Assembly: GCA_964036155.1 (NCBI GenBank)
Contig: OZ038423.1
Coordinates: 22,645,249 to 22,709,248, forward strand
From: Diploscapter coronatus
Taxonomy: Eukaryota > Nematoda > Chromadorea > Rhabditida > Rhabditidae
DNA length: 64,000 nucleotides
Direction of reading: 5' to 3'
The notes under the pieces are model-generated. The model saw only the letters and a program-made list of their open reading frames with translations. It was not told where the DNA came from and searched no databases. Of the stretch, positions 12,901 to 24,700 are shown one piece after another. The translations under genes and the position numbers were made by a program. Position 1 is the stretch's first letter. The number at the start of each line of letters is the position of its first letter.

Positions 12901-13271
12901 AATTGAGAAAAAGCGGGCAAATGCAAGTAAAATGTCGAAATTTTTAGCGAAGCCGAAGCTACCCTCGGATATCTACGGCATCGTGCACCTGCTGCGTCTG
13001 TTCAGCCGTCTCGGCAGCGTCCTCAAACTCACTCCCTGGGATTCCAAAGTTCGCTCGGTAAGTTACTTTTTCAATCATAAATTCCACTAATCAGGCGAGA
13101 CGGAATTCCGGCGATTTTTGAACAATTTCGATTCCTATTTTTCAGATCATCAATGAAGTGTGTCGCGACTTCCTCGTGTTCATGGAGACGCACAAGGACA
13201 GATTCTTCGATGTCAACAAGGACTACCAGTCCACCACGAGCGAGTACCAGAAACAGGTCTGGAGTATGTGA
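9977..13271 (+). CDS. mrg-1: MRG-1 / MRG15 chromodomain protein
   Basis: Nine exons: 9977-10111, 10355-10504, 10957-11124, 11345-11467, 11689-11769, 12014-12111, 12354-12439, 12948-13057, 13146-13271, giving 358 residues, close to other MRG-1/MRG15 proteins. The N terminus is a chromo barrel (VLCSHGQYWYLAKIVD, then the HYQGWKK segment). A Lys/Ser-rich basic linker follows (KKRPRKSE, KFKKRKSD), then the MRG fold (IPHTLRKILIDDNDCI, FNTLLPYQLLYKFERPQYQE, IYGIVHLLRLFSRLGSVLK). The family reads methylated H3K36 and scaffolds histone-acetylase and demethylase complexes; C. elegans MRG-1 protects germline fate. A TTTCAG acceptor lies 10 nt before the ATG, suggesting trans-splicing. The aromatic-cage Trp in the human sequence NWDEW is replaced in KKTHDEK. 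Several introns are 200-500 bp. Confidence 0.92.
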
Positions 13272-14196
13272 GGCCGGCGAACTGAGGTCAGTTTGAAATC
13301 ACGGTTCGGGTCTATTTTCAGGAAATTTAATGAAACTGAGCTTTGGCATATCTTTTATTCGAAAGGACAAAGAAAAGTTCAACCCAAATCATGCATTTCC
13401 TGTAAAATCGATTCTTACCAAAATAATGGCTCCGAAAATGCGATAAAATATCATTGATCAGAGATGAATTGAAATTCCAATTCCAATTTTAAACATTTAT
13501 TTTCGATTCATTCTTGATCTTGATTTTTTTTCGTATTTTTGAATCGCATTTTTGGAAGTCAACTTTTCACACACGCACTGTTGGTAATGAAAAAATTAGC
13601 GATTTTTTTATTTCTAGATCGCTACTTCTTATTCTTTTCTTCTGTCTTATTCTTTGAAATCTAAAATGTGGAATGTATTTATGACGCAAAACCGTGTTTT
13701 AGATTTGACAAAAACAGCCCTTTGAAATTGTATAACATACCTGTAGCAAGTGGTTAATACTGATAAATTGTTCTTCTTTTCCTTTTCAAGACTGAAATTT
13801 TATTCATGTTTTACTATTCGAAAGCTAACGTCTTTTCCTGACATTTGAAAAGCGTGCATGATTTTTGCAGATTTCAAGATTTTGGCAAAAATGGTGCAGC
13901 TTATTTGTTCTAGCATTGATGTTCTCCTTTACAATGTACTTTTCGTTCTACCGATGTGACTATCTGATCGAAAATCGAAGAAGTTTTCTGGCTTTTTAAA
14001 ATTCTTTGATTTGTCATTAGTTTCTTGGAAGGATATTTCTCAGAAAGATAATCGCCATTTCAAAGAACTAATTATTATACACCAATCATTATTTCAAAAC
14101 TATTGAAAACTAAGAACAACGGATATTTACTTTTTAGAACCACCTAGAACGAGTACCAAATCATGTATCTTTTTCTCTTTTCTGTAGGCTTCCTGT

Positions 14197-14338
14197 ATTA
14201 TATATCGTCGGAACACCGACACTGTCTCTAAAAAACACCGTCTCTTTCTTATTTTTTCCGTTTGCCTATATTTCCTCATCCTAAAATCCGGTGTCTAATA
14301 CCAGACGGTGTCGATGTACCGACAGTGTATAATATAGC
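14197..14338. repeat. MITE-like foldback element
   Basis: Bases about 14197-14232 and 14301-14338 are inverted copies. Both read, in one orientation or the other, TATTATA, then GTCGG(A/T)ACA(C/T)CGACAC, then GTCT, with a short pyrimidine-rich centre. Length about 140 bp and no coding capacity. It resembles small non-autonomous hairpin transposons. Confidence 0.6.
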
Positions 14339-14673
14339 AAGTTCTTTTTGTAATCTCTTATTTATCGTTTTATTTATCAGCGGAAAATTTGGTAAAAATG
14401 AGAATTTATCAAAAACTTCTGCTTTTTATCCGTACTTTCCACATGGTCTCAATATTATTTTTATTTACTTTGCAACGTCATTTACTCGAATTACGGCTTG
14501 GGATGAGATTTTAGTAACTGACGTTATGATTTACGATTCTTTTTCTCGTACACCCCTACAATGATTTGTCGTTTTCCTTTTACACGAAAATCCTTGGATC
14601 ATGATATTCAATAAACGTACTGTAAGTGATCTCACGTCGCGCCTTGCGCGGTAAGGTGATATTGAAGCTTCTG

Positions 14674-14798
14674 AAAATCTAAGAAGTAAAAATAGGGAGA
14701 GAATGGATTTTAGGCCAATCTCTCTTCAAATGCTATTTCCCTCTTTTCTAACCACAGAAAATAACCGTGCACCACTTTGCACCTCAGATAAATGAACC
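14674..14798. repeat. Dispersed repeat, copy 1
   Basis: Shares a run of similar blocks with 49390-49515: AAAATCTA(A)GAAG, GAGAGAATG-ATTTTA-GCCAATCTCTC, then CTA-CCAC, AAAA, and GTGCACCAC. Order and orientation are the same in both places, 35 kb apart. No family name can be given from two copies. Confidence 0.5.
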
Positions 14799-14938
14799 AA
14801 TCAATAACATGAAAGCGAGTTTATTGGAAATGAAAAATATAGTATGGTATAAAATAACAGGTTTCACAAAATTATCAGTCTACAAAGGGAATAAATATAG
14901 TAATGGTTCGCTGGAAAAGAGGGTATTTATAAAATTTA

Positions 14939-16637
14939 CTACTCATCGGTATCATCATCCACGTTAGAGTTACCGTAGTTCACTGAAAATTAAGACTTGA
15001 TTTTTTTCCGAATACATAAACATGAAAAATATCGTCGTTTTCATTAAAACTGACGACAATATCACGTTTTCATGGTAATTTATAAATGACGAGACATATA
15101 ATTAGGGATAGATAATAGGATGAAAGTGGTGAAATGGTGTGGTAAGAGATAAGTCTCGTCTTATATTCGTCTCTTTTCATGCTTTGACATGATTTTAAAA
15201 TTGCGCTATTTTTCCCTATCACGTACTTCCAAAAGGACCATATCCGAGTCCCGCCCCAATCGTGTCGATATTCGGGTCCTCTTCCTCTTCTTCGAGGGGT
15301 TTCCCGCCGGAATGAGCAGCTACGAACATCACAGCTCGAAGAGAGCGAGCAACAGGGCGGGAAAGCTGGAATTTGAATAATTAGGGTAATTAACTGAGAA
15401 TTAATTGGAACAATTGGTTAAAATTACCTTCAAGGCACGGAGCTTCTCCCACACTTGACGAGTAGAGAGGTTAGGATCACTTACGATTCGGTGCACCTTG
15501 AATTATTCGAATAAGTTTCAGAGAATTTGGAGATTCGATGGTATAATATCAATGTGATTGTTTCATATTCCATTAACTATTTTTATAATTCCAGAAAAAT
15601 CGTTAAAATTGGCGACTTTATCGTGAGTTTTACCCTCGAAAATTGAAATCTTCAAAAAGAATGATCACCTTTTCATAGGCCTTTGGCAACTGGTCGACGA
15701 TTTTGGTGGTCTTCTTGTGCAGCGCCTCGAGATACTTCATCAACTCGCGCTCATACTTGTGGAGAGCTTTCTAAAATAAAAACTAACCATTTCAACGAGT
15801 TTTATGAACCTCGATTTTCGGTCCTTGCTTCTTGGCCCATTTGTCGAGTTGCTTGGCCATCTCCTTCCGGCTGATGTTCTTGTTGTGCACAATTCGGACG
15901 AACTCCTTACGGGCCTTAGCTGAGACGTGCCTGAATAACAACATTTGGATTGAGCAATAATTACGACAAGAATAACTGGAGCTTGAGGATGAAGTTCGAT
16001 CGACGACTTTTAAATTACTTTAATTGAATCAAATTTTGAAACAGCAAATTCGAGAAAAAAACACACTTGAGGAATTTGGGCATGGGGAACCCGTGGTGCG
16101 GTCCAACTCGATCGACATCACTCTCCCAATCGGTATTATTGTAGTCGTAATCGCTATTACCGAAGATCGTGGTTTCATTAGACATATCCAATGGTTCCTG
16201 AAACAAATAATACTGTATCTCCTGAAAATGTCGAGTTTTACCGTCTTTAGAGGATCAGTCTGGACAGTTTCGGTCTTCAGGGTCGTTACGGAATTGGCAC
16301 GAGCCTAAAATTCAGACTATAATTTAAAACTTTGGTGAAGTACAGCTTTTTGAGCAAATAGAAGACTTGGGGATCTGATTTTAAAACTTTGCCAAAAAAC
16401 TACCTGGTGCTCCTTCAACTTTTGCATAACAGCTACAGGCAAATGCGCCTGAATCTGACGGAAATCACGGACTCGACCGAGTTTAACGTTTATTGGGTCT
16501 AAAAATTGCAATTTTTCTGGAATATGATAAATAGACTCACTTCTAAAATGCTTGAAGTCGAATTTCTCGATTTTCGGAAATCCGAAACTGATGAGAACTA
16601 GGGATAAGAGAATGCCGGCTTGGAAATGAACCCACAT
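14939..16637 (-). CDS. Secreted SXP/RAL-2 family (DUF148) protein
   Basis: Nine minus-strand exons: 16637-16541, 16498-16404, 16304-16242, 16197-16067, 15930-15810, 15770-15669, 15496-15428, 15365-15227, 14982-14939, giving 286 residues. A signal peptide (ILLSLVLISFGF) opens the protein. Residues about 128-240 match the nematode-specific SXP/RAL-2 pattern: FVRIVHNKNISRKEMAKQLD, then WAKKQGPKIE, amphipathic helices (YERELMKYLEALHKKTTKIV), and VHRIVSDPNLSTRQVWEKL. Acidic N-terminal and C-terminal tails (EEEEED, DDDTDE) flank the domain. Members are secreted and immunogenic in parasitic nematodes; their biochemical role is unsettled, with cation binding shown for one. ATTTCAG lies 6 nt before the ATG, fitting trans-splicing. 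Confidence 0.8.
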
Positions 16638-17992
16638 TTTGGTCTGAAATGAATAGGTTTCAATTTTTTCGTTAAAAATCGCATGTCCAGAATATAATCC
16701 CTCGAAACTTGTAATGGAAATAAAAATAAAGGAACACTTTTTAATTTACTGAAAATGTTATATTTTAAGGCCAACTTAACGGCGCACAAATCAAATCTCG
16801 TACCTGCTAGTTTTTTCTTGGAAGTTTATATAGCTTATCTAAGAAATTTATAAATTGACCAAAAATCTACTTCGGGGTCAATATGAAATAAACAACTCTA
16901 CCAGGATTCCAAGATCAAAATAAGAGATATTGATCGTCAAAGTTTCAGAAAACGAGAATTTCACTTCGATAGTTTAGGTAAGATTATATCTCGAAACGCG
17001 ATGTGAAATTTTAGGCAGATGTTATTACTTATGAGGAGAATCTTAGGTTGAATTTGATGGGTAGGCAGATGAAAATTATACTGTTCAAAAGTTTTTCCAG
17101 TATCTTAGCAACGCTAAAATTTTATGCCAGAGATAAAAATAACGATAGAAGACGTTTTATGAATAAGCGATAGTGAACTCTTACACACCGGCATCAATAA
17201 TTCATTAAAAAAACTAGAATTATCAAAGATTCAAGGATTTGTTTTAAAGAAATCTTGAGCATATCCTCTATGTGAGGTTTGATAACGTTTGAAAACGACT
17301 AGGGTCGCGGAAAATGCGACGAAATTCCCTCGTGGGGAGGGAATTTGCGGGAAACGAAGTTATTGCGCCTGAAAGCAGCCCGTTAGACGCTCATCTTTCC
17401 CTTCTTGCAGAATCCCCAGAGCGATATTCGCCCAAATAAGTAAACGGCTAAAATTATGGAGTTAGCCCTTATTTTCAAACATTTGAAGACACAAAGCTTT
17501 GACACAATCGTCTTGTGTTTTGGCTTCGAAAAAGAGTTTCAGGCATAATGAACTTCAAAAATATTTTTTTTAAAGTAAACATTTTGAAACATCTAGAAAA
17601 TTGAGAGTCGAATCTTCAGACTCATGATCTTTGTAAAGATCTAAAATTTCACGCCAGATGGTCCGAGATCTTTGTTGAGACTTTAAAACACCGAGTTTTG
17701 CAGACTTCAACGCGTCAAAACAAGATGGATCGATGATCAACTTTCGGGGGTTCAGACAGATGAAAATAAACCTTCCGAAGAAAATTTGCAAGATCAAAGT
17801 TTTGATTTGGATTTTCGAAACAAGCACCATCACACAATTAAATTTATAATATTGTCATGAATACTCGATAAAACTACGTACTTTGACGATAGTTTCAACG
17901 AATCATATGTTTATTCCACATAAAATCAAATTATATACAGATATCATAAGTGAAAAGGCATCATTATTGTACTATCGCCTAAGCTCTGTTGA
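16638..17992. other. Intergenic region
   Basis: AT-rich DNA between two same-strand genes, with a minus-strand AATAAA (tttatt near 17909) suited to the upstream ShKT gene. An 87-codon open frame at 17570-17833 on the minus strand has no recognisable content. No RNA gene or repeat seen. Confidence 0.4.
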
Positions 17993-20521
17993 CTAATCGC
18001 ACAATTGGCATGTTGAGCCACAGAGATGCTTCCGTTCATCTAGAGAATACATTGTATTCGAACAAAATCCATCGTAAGCGTAATCCACACAGCTTAAATT
18101 TACGCTTAATTAGTTAATTAATTAAAATAGTTACCTTCTATGCCGATCTCTGCACAATGGAAGACAGTACGAGCATGTCCTAGGGCAGTAGTTGGCCATT
18201 AGATTCGAAAATTCCGAGTCTCTGCATAGGTCCTTGTAAGAAGAGCATTCAGGTGTGGTGTCTTTGCAGTTTTCTGAAATGAATTTATATCAATCGAAAG
18301 ACCACGTAGATGTTTTTTTCTTGAGACAATATGTTTTAAATTATTCTTGAAGAATTTTTCTACACTGATGCGACATTTCGGATGTTAGTTCAAATATAAC
18401 AAGTTCATTTCAGACACAATTCCCATGCAACTTTTCCTATAGATTTGATTTGAAAGAAGATCTAAATTTACCTGATCCGGTCTCCTCATCCTTGACTTCA
18501 TTGCATTTTTCACAAGTCAGCGTGCAATGCTGTGTCATTGCTTCAGCAAAGGCGGGATGGCCGCAGAGCGCTTGGAATTCTCGACAGTAAATGTAGTCGT
18601 CGAAGCATGTACCTATAATTTTAATTCCATCTTTCAATTAAGGGTAATTATCAACCTCTAATTAGCGTCTTCGAGATGGAAAATGGCGTGCTTGACTGTG
18701 GAACGACTGTAGCGTTGCCGATTATGATAGGCTTCTGAAATTTTTATTTTTGATTGGATGTTTTGTGAGTAGTTACGCGAAGGTTTTGGTTCTGAATATT
18801 TCGATTATGAACTAATAAGTTTGGGAAATACCAAAACTTATACAAAATACCTGAAGAAACCTTCTAATCGAGCAAAAATTCTAGGGTTAAAATTTTCCTA
18901 TTCGAACCTTGGTATTGAGCCACTTCTCCAACTCTTTCTTGCCAATCGTCGTGTTCTTGAGATTCTTCAGGGCGTCAATCGTGGTTGCGATCTTCTTCAA
19001 TTTCTAAAATTTCGACTCTCAGTAGAAGACAACTTCAAAGTTACCTCTTCCTCTTCAGAACTACTCGATGAAGAACTAGACTCTGGAGACGTCGTACTTC
19101 GAATTAGAAGGCTTTTGACGGACGTGATTCTCACTGTAGGCGTAGAGGCTTCAGAATACGATGATGACGATTCAATCCTGGTTTCTGGAGAGGTAGACTT
19201 CATCGAATTTCTCGACCTCGGTGGAGTAGGTGGTCTAGATCTAACAATTTGAGGCTGACTTGTAGAGTTGACAGAATTTGTCGAATTCTGGAATTGAGTA
19301 GAACTATTAGATTGAGTAGTAGGGGTGGTAATCGTAAGTGCAATGTGCTTGAATGTGGAATGAGTTTTGTTGCTTGAAGGAGAAACTGTCGAGTTCGAGG
19401 AAGCGATATTTGCTGTTTCAGTAGATGAAGTATTGACTTGAGTGGGTGGGGGCATGGGTGGATTGGTGTGTTTGATCGGACGTCCTCTGGGCATTTTAGG
19501 AGAAGAACTTTTAGGAATATCATTCTCTGAAAATTGTTGAATTTCGATTTTTGTTGTTGTAAAATCCTTCTTCTACCTGTTACATTGGGCGAAGTAGAAT
19601 TTTCATTCAATACCGGCGAAGGTGTAATGAGTCGTTTCGGATATACACATTTTCTGGCTGAAATCTTGAGTTAGTCAAAAACTTTGGAAGTTTTTGTTAC
19701 GTGTTTCCGTTTTCGGAGTTGTTGTCGTGCAAGATTTATCCTCTTCTTCGGCGACTTCTTTAGGGTCTAAAGCGAACGTAATTTTTCTCGACTTGATGAT
19801 TGTTTATTGTAAAGCGAATGGATACGAAATGTTTATTTGCTGCTTTGAAATTTACAACCAAAATTTCAAAGCATATTTAATTTATAAAATATTCCGAAAA
19901 TGTCTACCAATCGGGTTCGGTTTCGGACTCGCCCGTGGAAGCACTAATATTGAGGCTTGAATGTCCTTCTTGTGTTTGCACAAATTGCATGTGGATGCAC
20001 AAGATTTCAGCATCATTTCGCGGTGTTCTAGATTAGAATAATTAGCATAGTTATACATTTAAATCTATGCTAGTTACCTTTCTTATCGCAAAGACTCTTC
20101 ATGATTCGGCAGAAGTTGCTATTGTCATGGCAGTCGGCCGATGGTTCCATGTCACCTAGATTAGTCTAATGAAATGAAATATTCGAGACATTAATGAAGC
20201 ATTATCGCTAATAAAATTTATTGACAAATTATCTGTTGAATTTTGAAACATACAATTTTCTAAAACTAATGATAATTGATTGGCAAAACAACTCACAGCA
20301 TCTCCTCTCACTGCCTATCAGCTCACATCGACCATATCTTACGCTTCCAGGACATACGTATCCATCGGTAAACGGGTACTTTTGGCAGACTTAAAACTAT
20401 GCTCCCATAAAAATTTTTTTTTTTAAATACCCGCTCCAGGTACTCGACCATTAGTACAAAATTGCATCATCGCTTGAACATTATAGGCAAAAGTTAGGAA
20501 CAATATTGATATCCGTAACAT
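17993..20521 (-). CDS. Secreted protein with four ShKT-type domains and a Ser/Thr-rich linker
   Basis: Twelve minus-strand exons: 20521-20431, 20389-20297, 20155-20078, 20027-19908, 19766-19701, 19657-19577, 19526-19045, 19003-18908, 18734-18656, 18612-18472, 18273-18135, 18092-17993, giving 521 residues. A signal peptide (MLRISILFLTFAYNVQA) precedes a short Cys-rich segment. ShKT domain 1 starts CHDNSNFCRIMKSLC and ends CASTCNLC. One long exon then encodes about 160 residues dominated by Ser, Thr, Pro and Asn, likely O-glycosylated. Domain 2 runs CFDDYIYCREFQALC to CTLTCEKC, domain 3 CSSYKDLC to CPRTCSYC, domain 4 CVDYAYDGFC to CGSTCQLCD and the stop. ShKT folds carry three disulfides; some block potassium channels, but most nematode copies belong to secreted or cuticle proteins of unknown role. 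A TTTAG acceptor lies 5 nt before the ATG. Confidence 0.85.
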
Positions 20522-21711
20522 TATACCTAAATATGGCTGATTGGAAATTGATGTTTCGAAATAAATCGGAAGAGAATGAAAGGATTTTTGAGCGATAACC
20601 GTTCGCGTTTATTACGAATGATTCAGATTTATCGATAATAGGAAAGCTTTAACATGCATGTGCTAAATTAAATTATAACACCAGCATATAATTTTGAAAA
20701 GACAACAACTCTTCTAAAAATATATAAAAACAAATTAATTTTAGACCTATTAGCTAGGCGATCTCGAGATGTTAAATTTGGGGGCTTTATATTGGTGAAT
20801 CGCGCTGAAATCTGTGTAAATACGCCCCTATGACATGCTGTAATTGTACATAGGGCAAGAAGCGAATTTTCCAGGGAGGAGAATAGAAATTTTCAATAAC
20901 CCAGCCTATTTCACAGAACTATCCTTCATAACGAGGTCCGTGATTTTCTAGGAATCAAAATACTCCTATACAGAAACACTTTTTGCCAGACAGCGATGGT
21001 GCTCCGATACGAAAATCGCAACAGATCCAAGGGCTATTTTGAGATACTAGACAAATAGCAGGCGATTTTAAGACGTACGATAAAAATACAAACATTTATT
21101 ATTTTACGGAGAAATTTGTACAAACATTTTATTTTTTTAAAATTGAAATATCGATTTCGCAATCCATGAGTAATTCACAACAATCGTTGTTAAATCTATA
21201 TTGACTCAACATAACTTGCAACATATTTCGAAATTCATATTTTTTTGTATATTATTCTTCGAGGTAATACTCACCAATTTGGGTAATGCCTTGTTTTATA
21301 CCCTGAGATTCTGGCAATTTCATGCCGAGGCAAATTTAAATGAGGTACAAAAGCTAATCTAAAAATGACAATTTTGAGACCAAAATATTGACTATCTTTG
21401 GTACATCGGGGATAATATGCAATATATTTGGCGATTAATGAACGATGAATAAGTTAGTTAATTAAAGGTCAAACTTGATGAAACAGTATCGGTAGCCCGA
21501 CGTTTTCGAAATACCGATATTTTCCGGCAAAAATGAGTCCTGGTAATTGCGAAATCCAGGTAAAAATCGGAGAAGGAATGTTGAGAGTAGAGAAAATAGT
21601 ATTAGCCTGCGAAACTTTCAACCGATATTTAGTAAGAGCCAATACCTCTAAAGCTCAGTTTTCTTAACAGTGCTATTTCATCAAGCGCCACTCTATTTCT
21701 TATCAAATTTT
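20522..21711. other. Intergenic region
   Basis: AT-rich DNA between two minus-strand genes. I found no coding exon, RNA gene, tandem repeat or foldback. It presumably holds the 3' UTR of the transporter gene and the promoter of the ShKT gene. Confidence 0.35.
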
Positions 21712-24700
21712 CTACATGTGTATCGACTGAATAGGTTGATCGTTTCTATCGTCATTTACGACTAGATGCAGTGCGCCGTGGCTGTCGGAACTAGCGACAC
21801 TCGCCCCGTTGTCCAAATCGGAAGGTCGGTACGTCATGTAGCCGATTATCGTCGCAAGTATCGATAACAATTTGCAGACGATCGCTAAAGTTTATACTAT
21901 TTTGCGTTACTAAATCATCGAAGCGATTAATTTTAGGCTTGTTATTTTGTCAGTGGCCAATTACTTGAGACGAAGCAAATGGCAACCTTTTGATGCACGG
22001 GAATTGGCTCGTTGTTTGTTGTCGACTTTACACTATTACAATATATTCAAAGAACGAGTTGGACGACTATTTGTGAATACGCAATGCACACCTACATATT
22101 CGAATTTGTGCATCGTTTAATTTTTCACGAGAAAATTATAGCTCGATAAATAATCGATCGTGTTGCGTTTCAAAAATATCCTAGTGATGCTAGAAATCAT
22201 TCATATTTTACCGAAGTTTAGCCTACCTAAAGCAGTGATGGTCCAGCTTAATTTTGATGGATCGTAGACGAGACAACTTGTCGATTTTCCACAGGACTTT
22301 CCCCATTGCAGACATGCCGTGTCGATGACCACACCGAATAGAATTCCACCGGGAATGAAACCTGAAGGTAAAAAATCACTAATTCTTTGAAATTGGAAAA
22401 TGTTACTTTTATACTTTGCTGACAAATTTATTGAAATTTTGGAGAAAACTCTTATTCGAACTTACCCAATAACCTCAAGAACGTCCAATTGATTCCTAGC
22501 GCCAAAGTCCGTTGATCAAATGGCACAACTCTCAACATAATCTAAAACAAAATTTAGATTGGTTTACGACAAAGTGAATTCCTTACTTGCTGACTCGGAA
22601 TTCCCGCGGCGAAACTCGAGACTGTCGTGATGAAAATCGTAATCATCAAGATGTAAGTGTTGTAGCCACAATCCAACGAGCAATAACCGGAATGAACGTC
22701 TTCAGAATCTGAATCGTCTTTGACAGCGTCTAGAAACGATGAGGACAGCAAAGACGACGTGGTATTGGAGATGCATGAGCAGGAAGACCAAGAAGCGCCG
22801 TTCTGAAAGAAAATGGTCAAGGCGTGGTTATTCTTTTAAAAAGAATTCCTTCTGAAAGACATTCACACATTTCAGGGCCAAAATTATCTAGTTTGATCAA
22901 ATTTTTCAATAATTTTGGCTCTTCGAAATTTCGAGATCAGGCGAACTAATGTGTAGAGTTAGGAGACGGTAGGGAAACGTTCACTCGCTTTGCATACTTT
23001 TGCTTAGTCGTAAAGTAGTGAAAATCCAAGTTGTTATAGTTTTTTTTTTTAAAGAATATTGGTATATCTTTTAGTTAACTATACAAATTACCGAATTTTC
23101 AGTCTTGTCAGTGCATCCGGCGTAACAGGCAGAGTAGAATATCCGTCCAGTTTTCCGATCGCAAACAGGGTTCCACTCGGACGAACAATGACATTGCGAA
23201 TTGCATGGGTTTTTGATCGAAGGGGGCTGGTGAGCTTCGGGATGTAAGCTTGAAATTTCAATTCTAGATTCTCGAGTCATAGAGGTATTGTTGTTAATTT
23301 TTAAATGAAATGCCTAGTTATTTTGTTGGATACTTTGGGAGTTTCCATGGTCTTAAATAGTAGGGAAGTGAATAACCTAGCATTCGATAATATTTTGAGA
23401 ATTATGGCCCACATTTCTGTTGCATATCCCGAAATATTTCATTGTGAATCTTAAAGGATAATAAAAATCTTACTCGTCTCCATAGGGCATGTTGATCCCG
23501 ACGAAGTTTCGTTTCGGGCAATGCATTAGCAATCCAGTGATGAAGATCAGTGCTATCAAATGGCAAATCGCGATCATTTTCAGCATCCCTCCGACCTATA
23601 ATTATCACTAAATCAAAGATAATTGGGAAATTATCGCACTTGCAGCTTCAATTGTCTAATTATCGTTCCACCAATCATAACACCTGCAGCTGCAGCGAAA
23701 ATTACCACCGCTAAAAGTTTTTAATGATTTATTTAGTTTAACTAGCTAATACTACAGTGCCGTCCATGTGTCTTGGAACTTTCAGTTTTTTCGAAAAATA
23801 TTCTTCTAATGAAATTTTCAAATTTTAATTTTTTTTTCAGGTGAAAGCTATTTCTATGGGCTTCAAAACGGTGTATCGGAATTGCGCGCTATTTACACTG
23901 TAGCTGCGTAAATCTTGTAAAATTAGAATCGGATCGTCCAAGAGTCTTGGAACTTTAACATGACACTATTTAAAAGGTTTATAAATAACTTAGAAACGAA
24001 ATTATGATAATAAAAGCTGATAAAATAATAAGATTAGCTCAATAGCGAGTAGAAAACGCCTAGACTTGATGGCCTCTTTGCATCTGTTAGGCACTGAAGC
24101 CATCAGAAGATCGATCGTGCACTGGTCTGTCTTGTACCATTCCCGGGGCAGAATGGTGAACTTTTCGTCGGTATTTCGAGCTTGAATGCCCTTAACTCGC
24201 CTCTCCATATCGCTCCACAAATATTCTATCGGATTCAAGTCAGGAATTGCGAAAATCATGGAAGGACGTTCACTTTTTCGCCTTGAACCATTTCTGGACT
24301 ATGGCAGATCTGTGCTTGTGGCCATTATCCTGCTGGAATACCCATCCAGTGGGGATTTTTTTTTCTTGGAAAAGGAAGCATGTGCTTCTCCAGTATCCCC
24401 TTGTACATATTGGCGTCCATGCATTCATAAATACGGACAAGGGGACCGACGTCAGATATACTGAAACATCCCCATACAGTGACAAATCCACAACCGTGCT
24501 TGACGGTGGGCATTTGGTATTTGGGGTCGAATCTGGTACCTACCAGACGTCGAATCCACCGTTTCTTACCATTTCCAAACATATTAAACTTGAATTCGTC
24601 GTTTCAAAGAATTTTAGACCACTGCGCCGTGACCAGTCCTTATGCGACTTCGCCCAATTTTTTCGTTCGGTCAATTATTTTTTGGAGATAAACAGCTTAC

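Larger units (their letters stand above)
13272..14938. other. Intergenic region between convergent mrg-1 and SXP/RAL-2 genes
   Basis: The two genes converge here. It contains a foldback element (14197-14338), one copy of a dispersed repeat (14674-14798), and a minus-strand AATAAA (tttatt near 14819) that may serve the SXP/RAL-2 gene. Nothing else coding is supported. Confidence 0.4.

Noticed and set aside
14262..14564. 100-codon plus-strand frame
   Set aside because: Starts inside the foldback element and continues into AT-rich intergenic DNA without family features.
19200..19610. 136-codon minus-strand frame
   Set aside because: Alternate frame of the Ser/Thr-rich ShKT-gene exon; the joined model uses the other frame.
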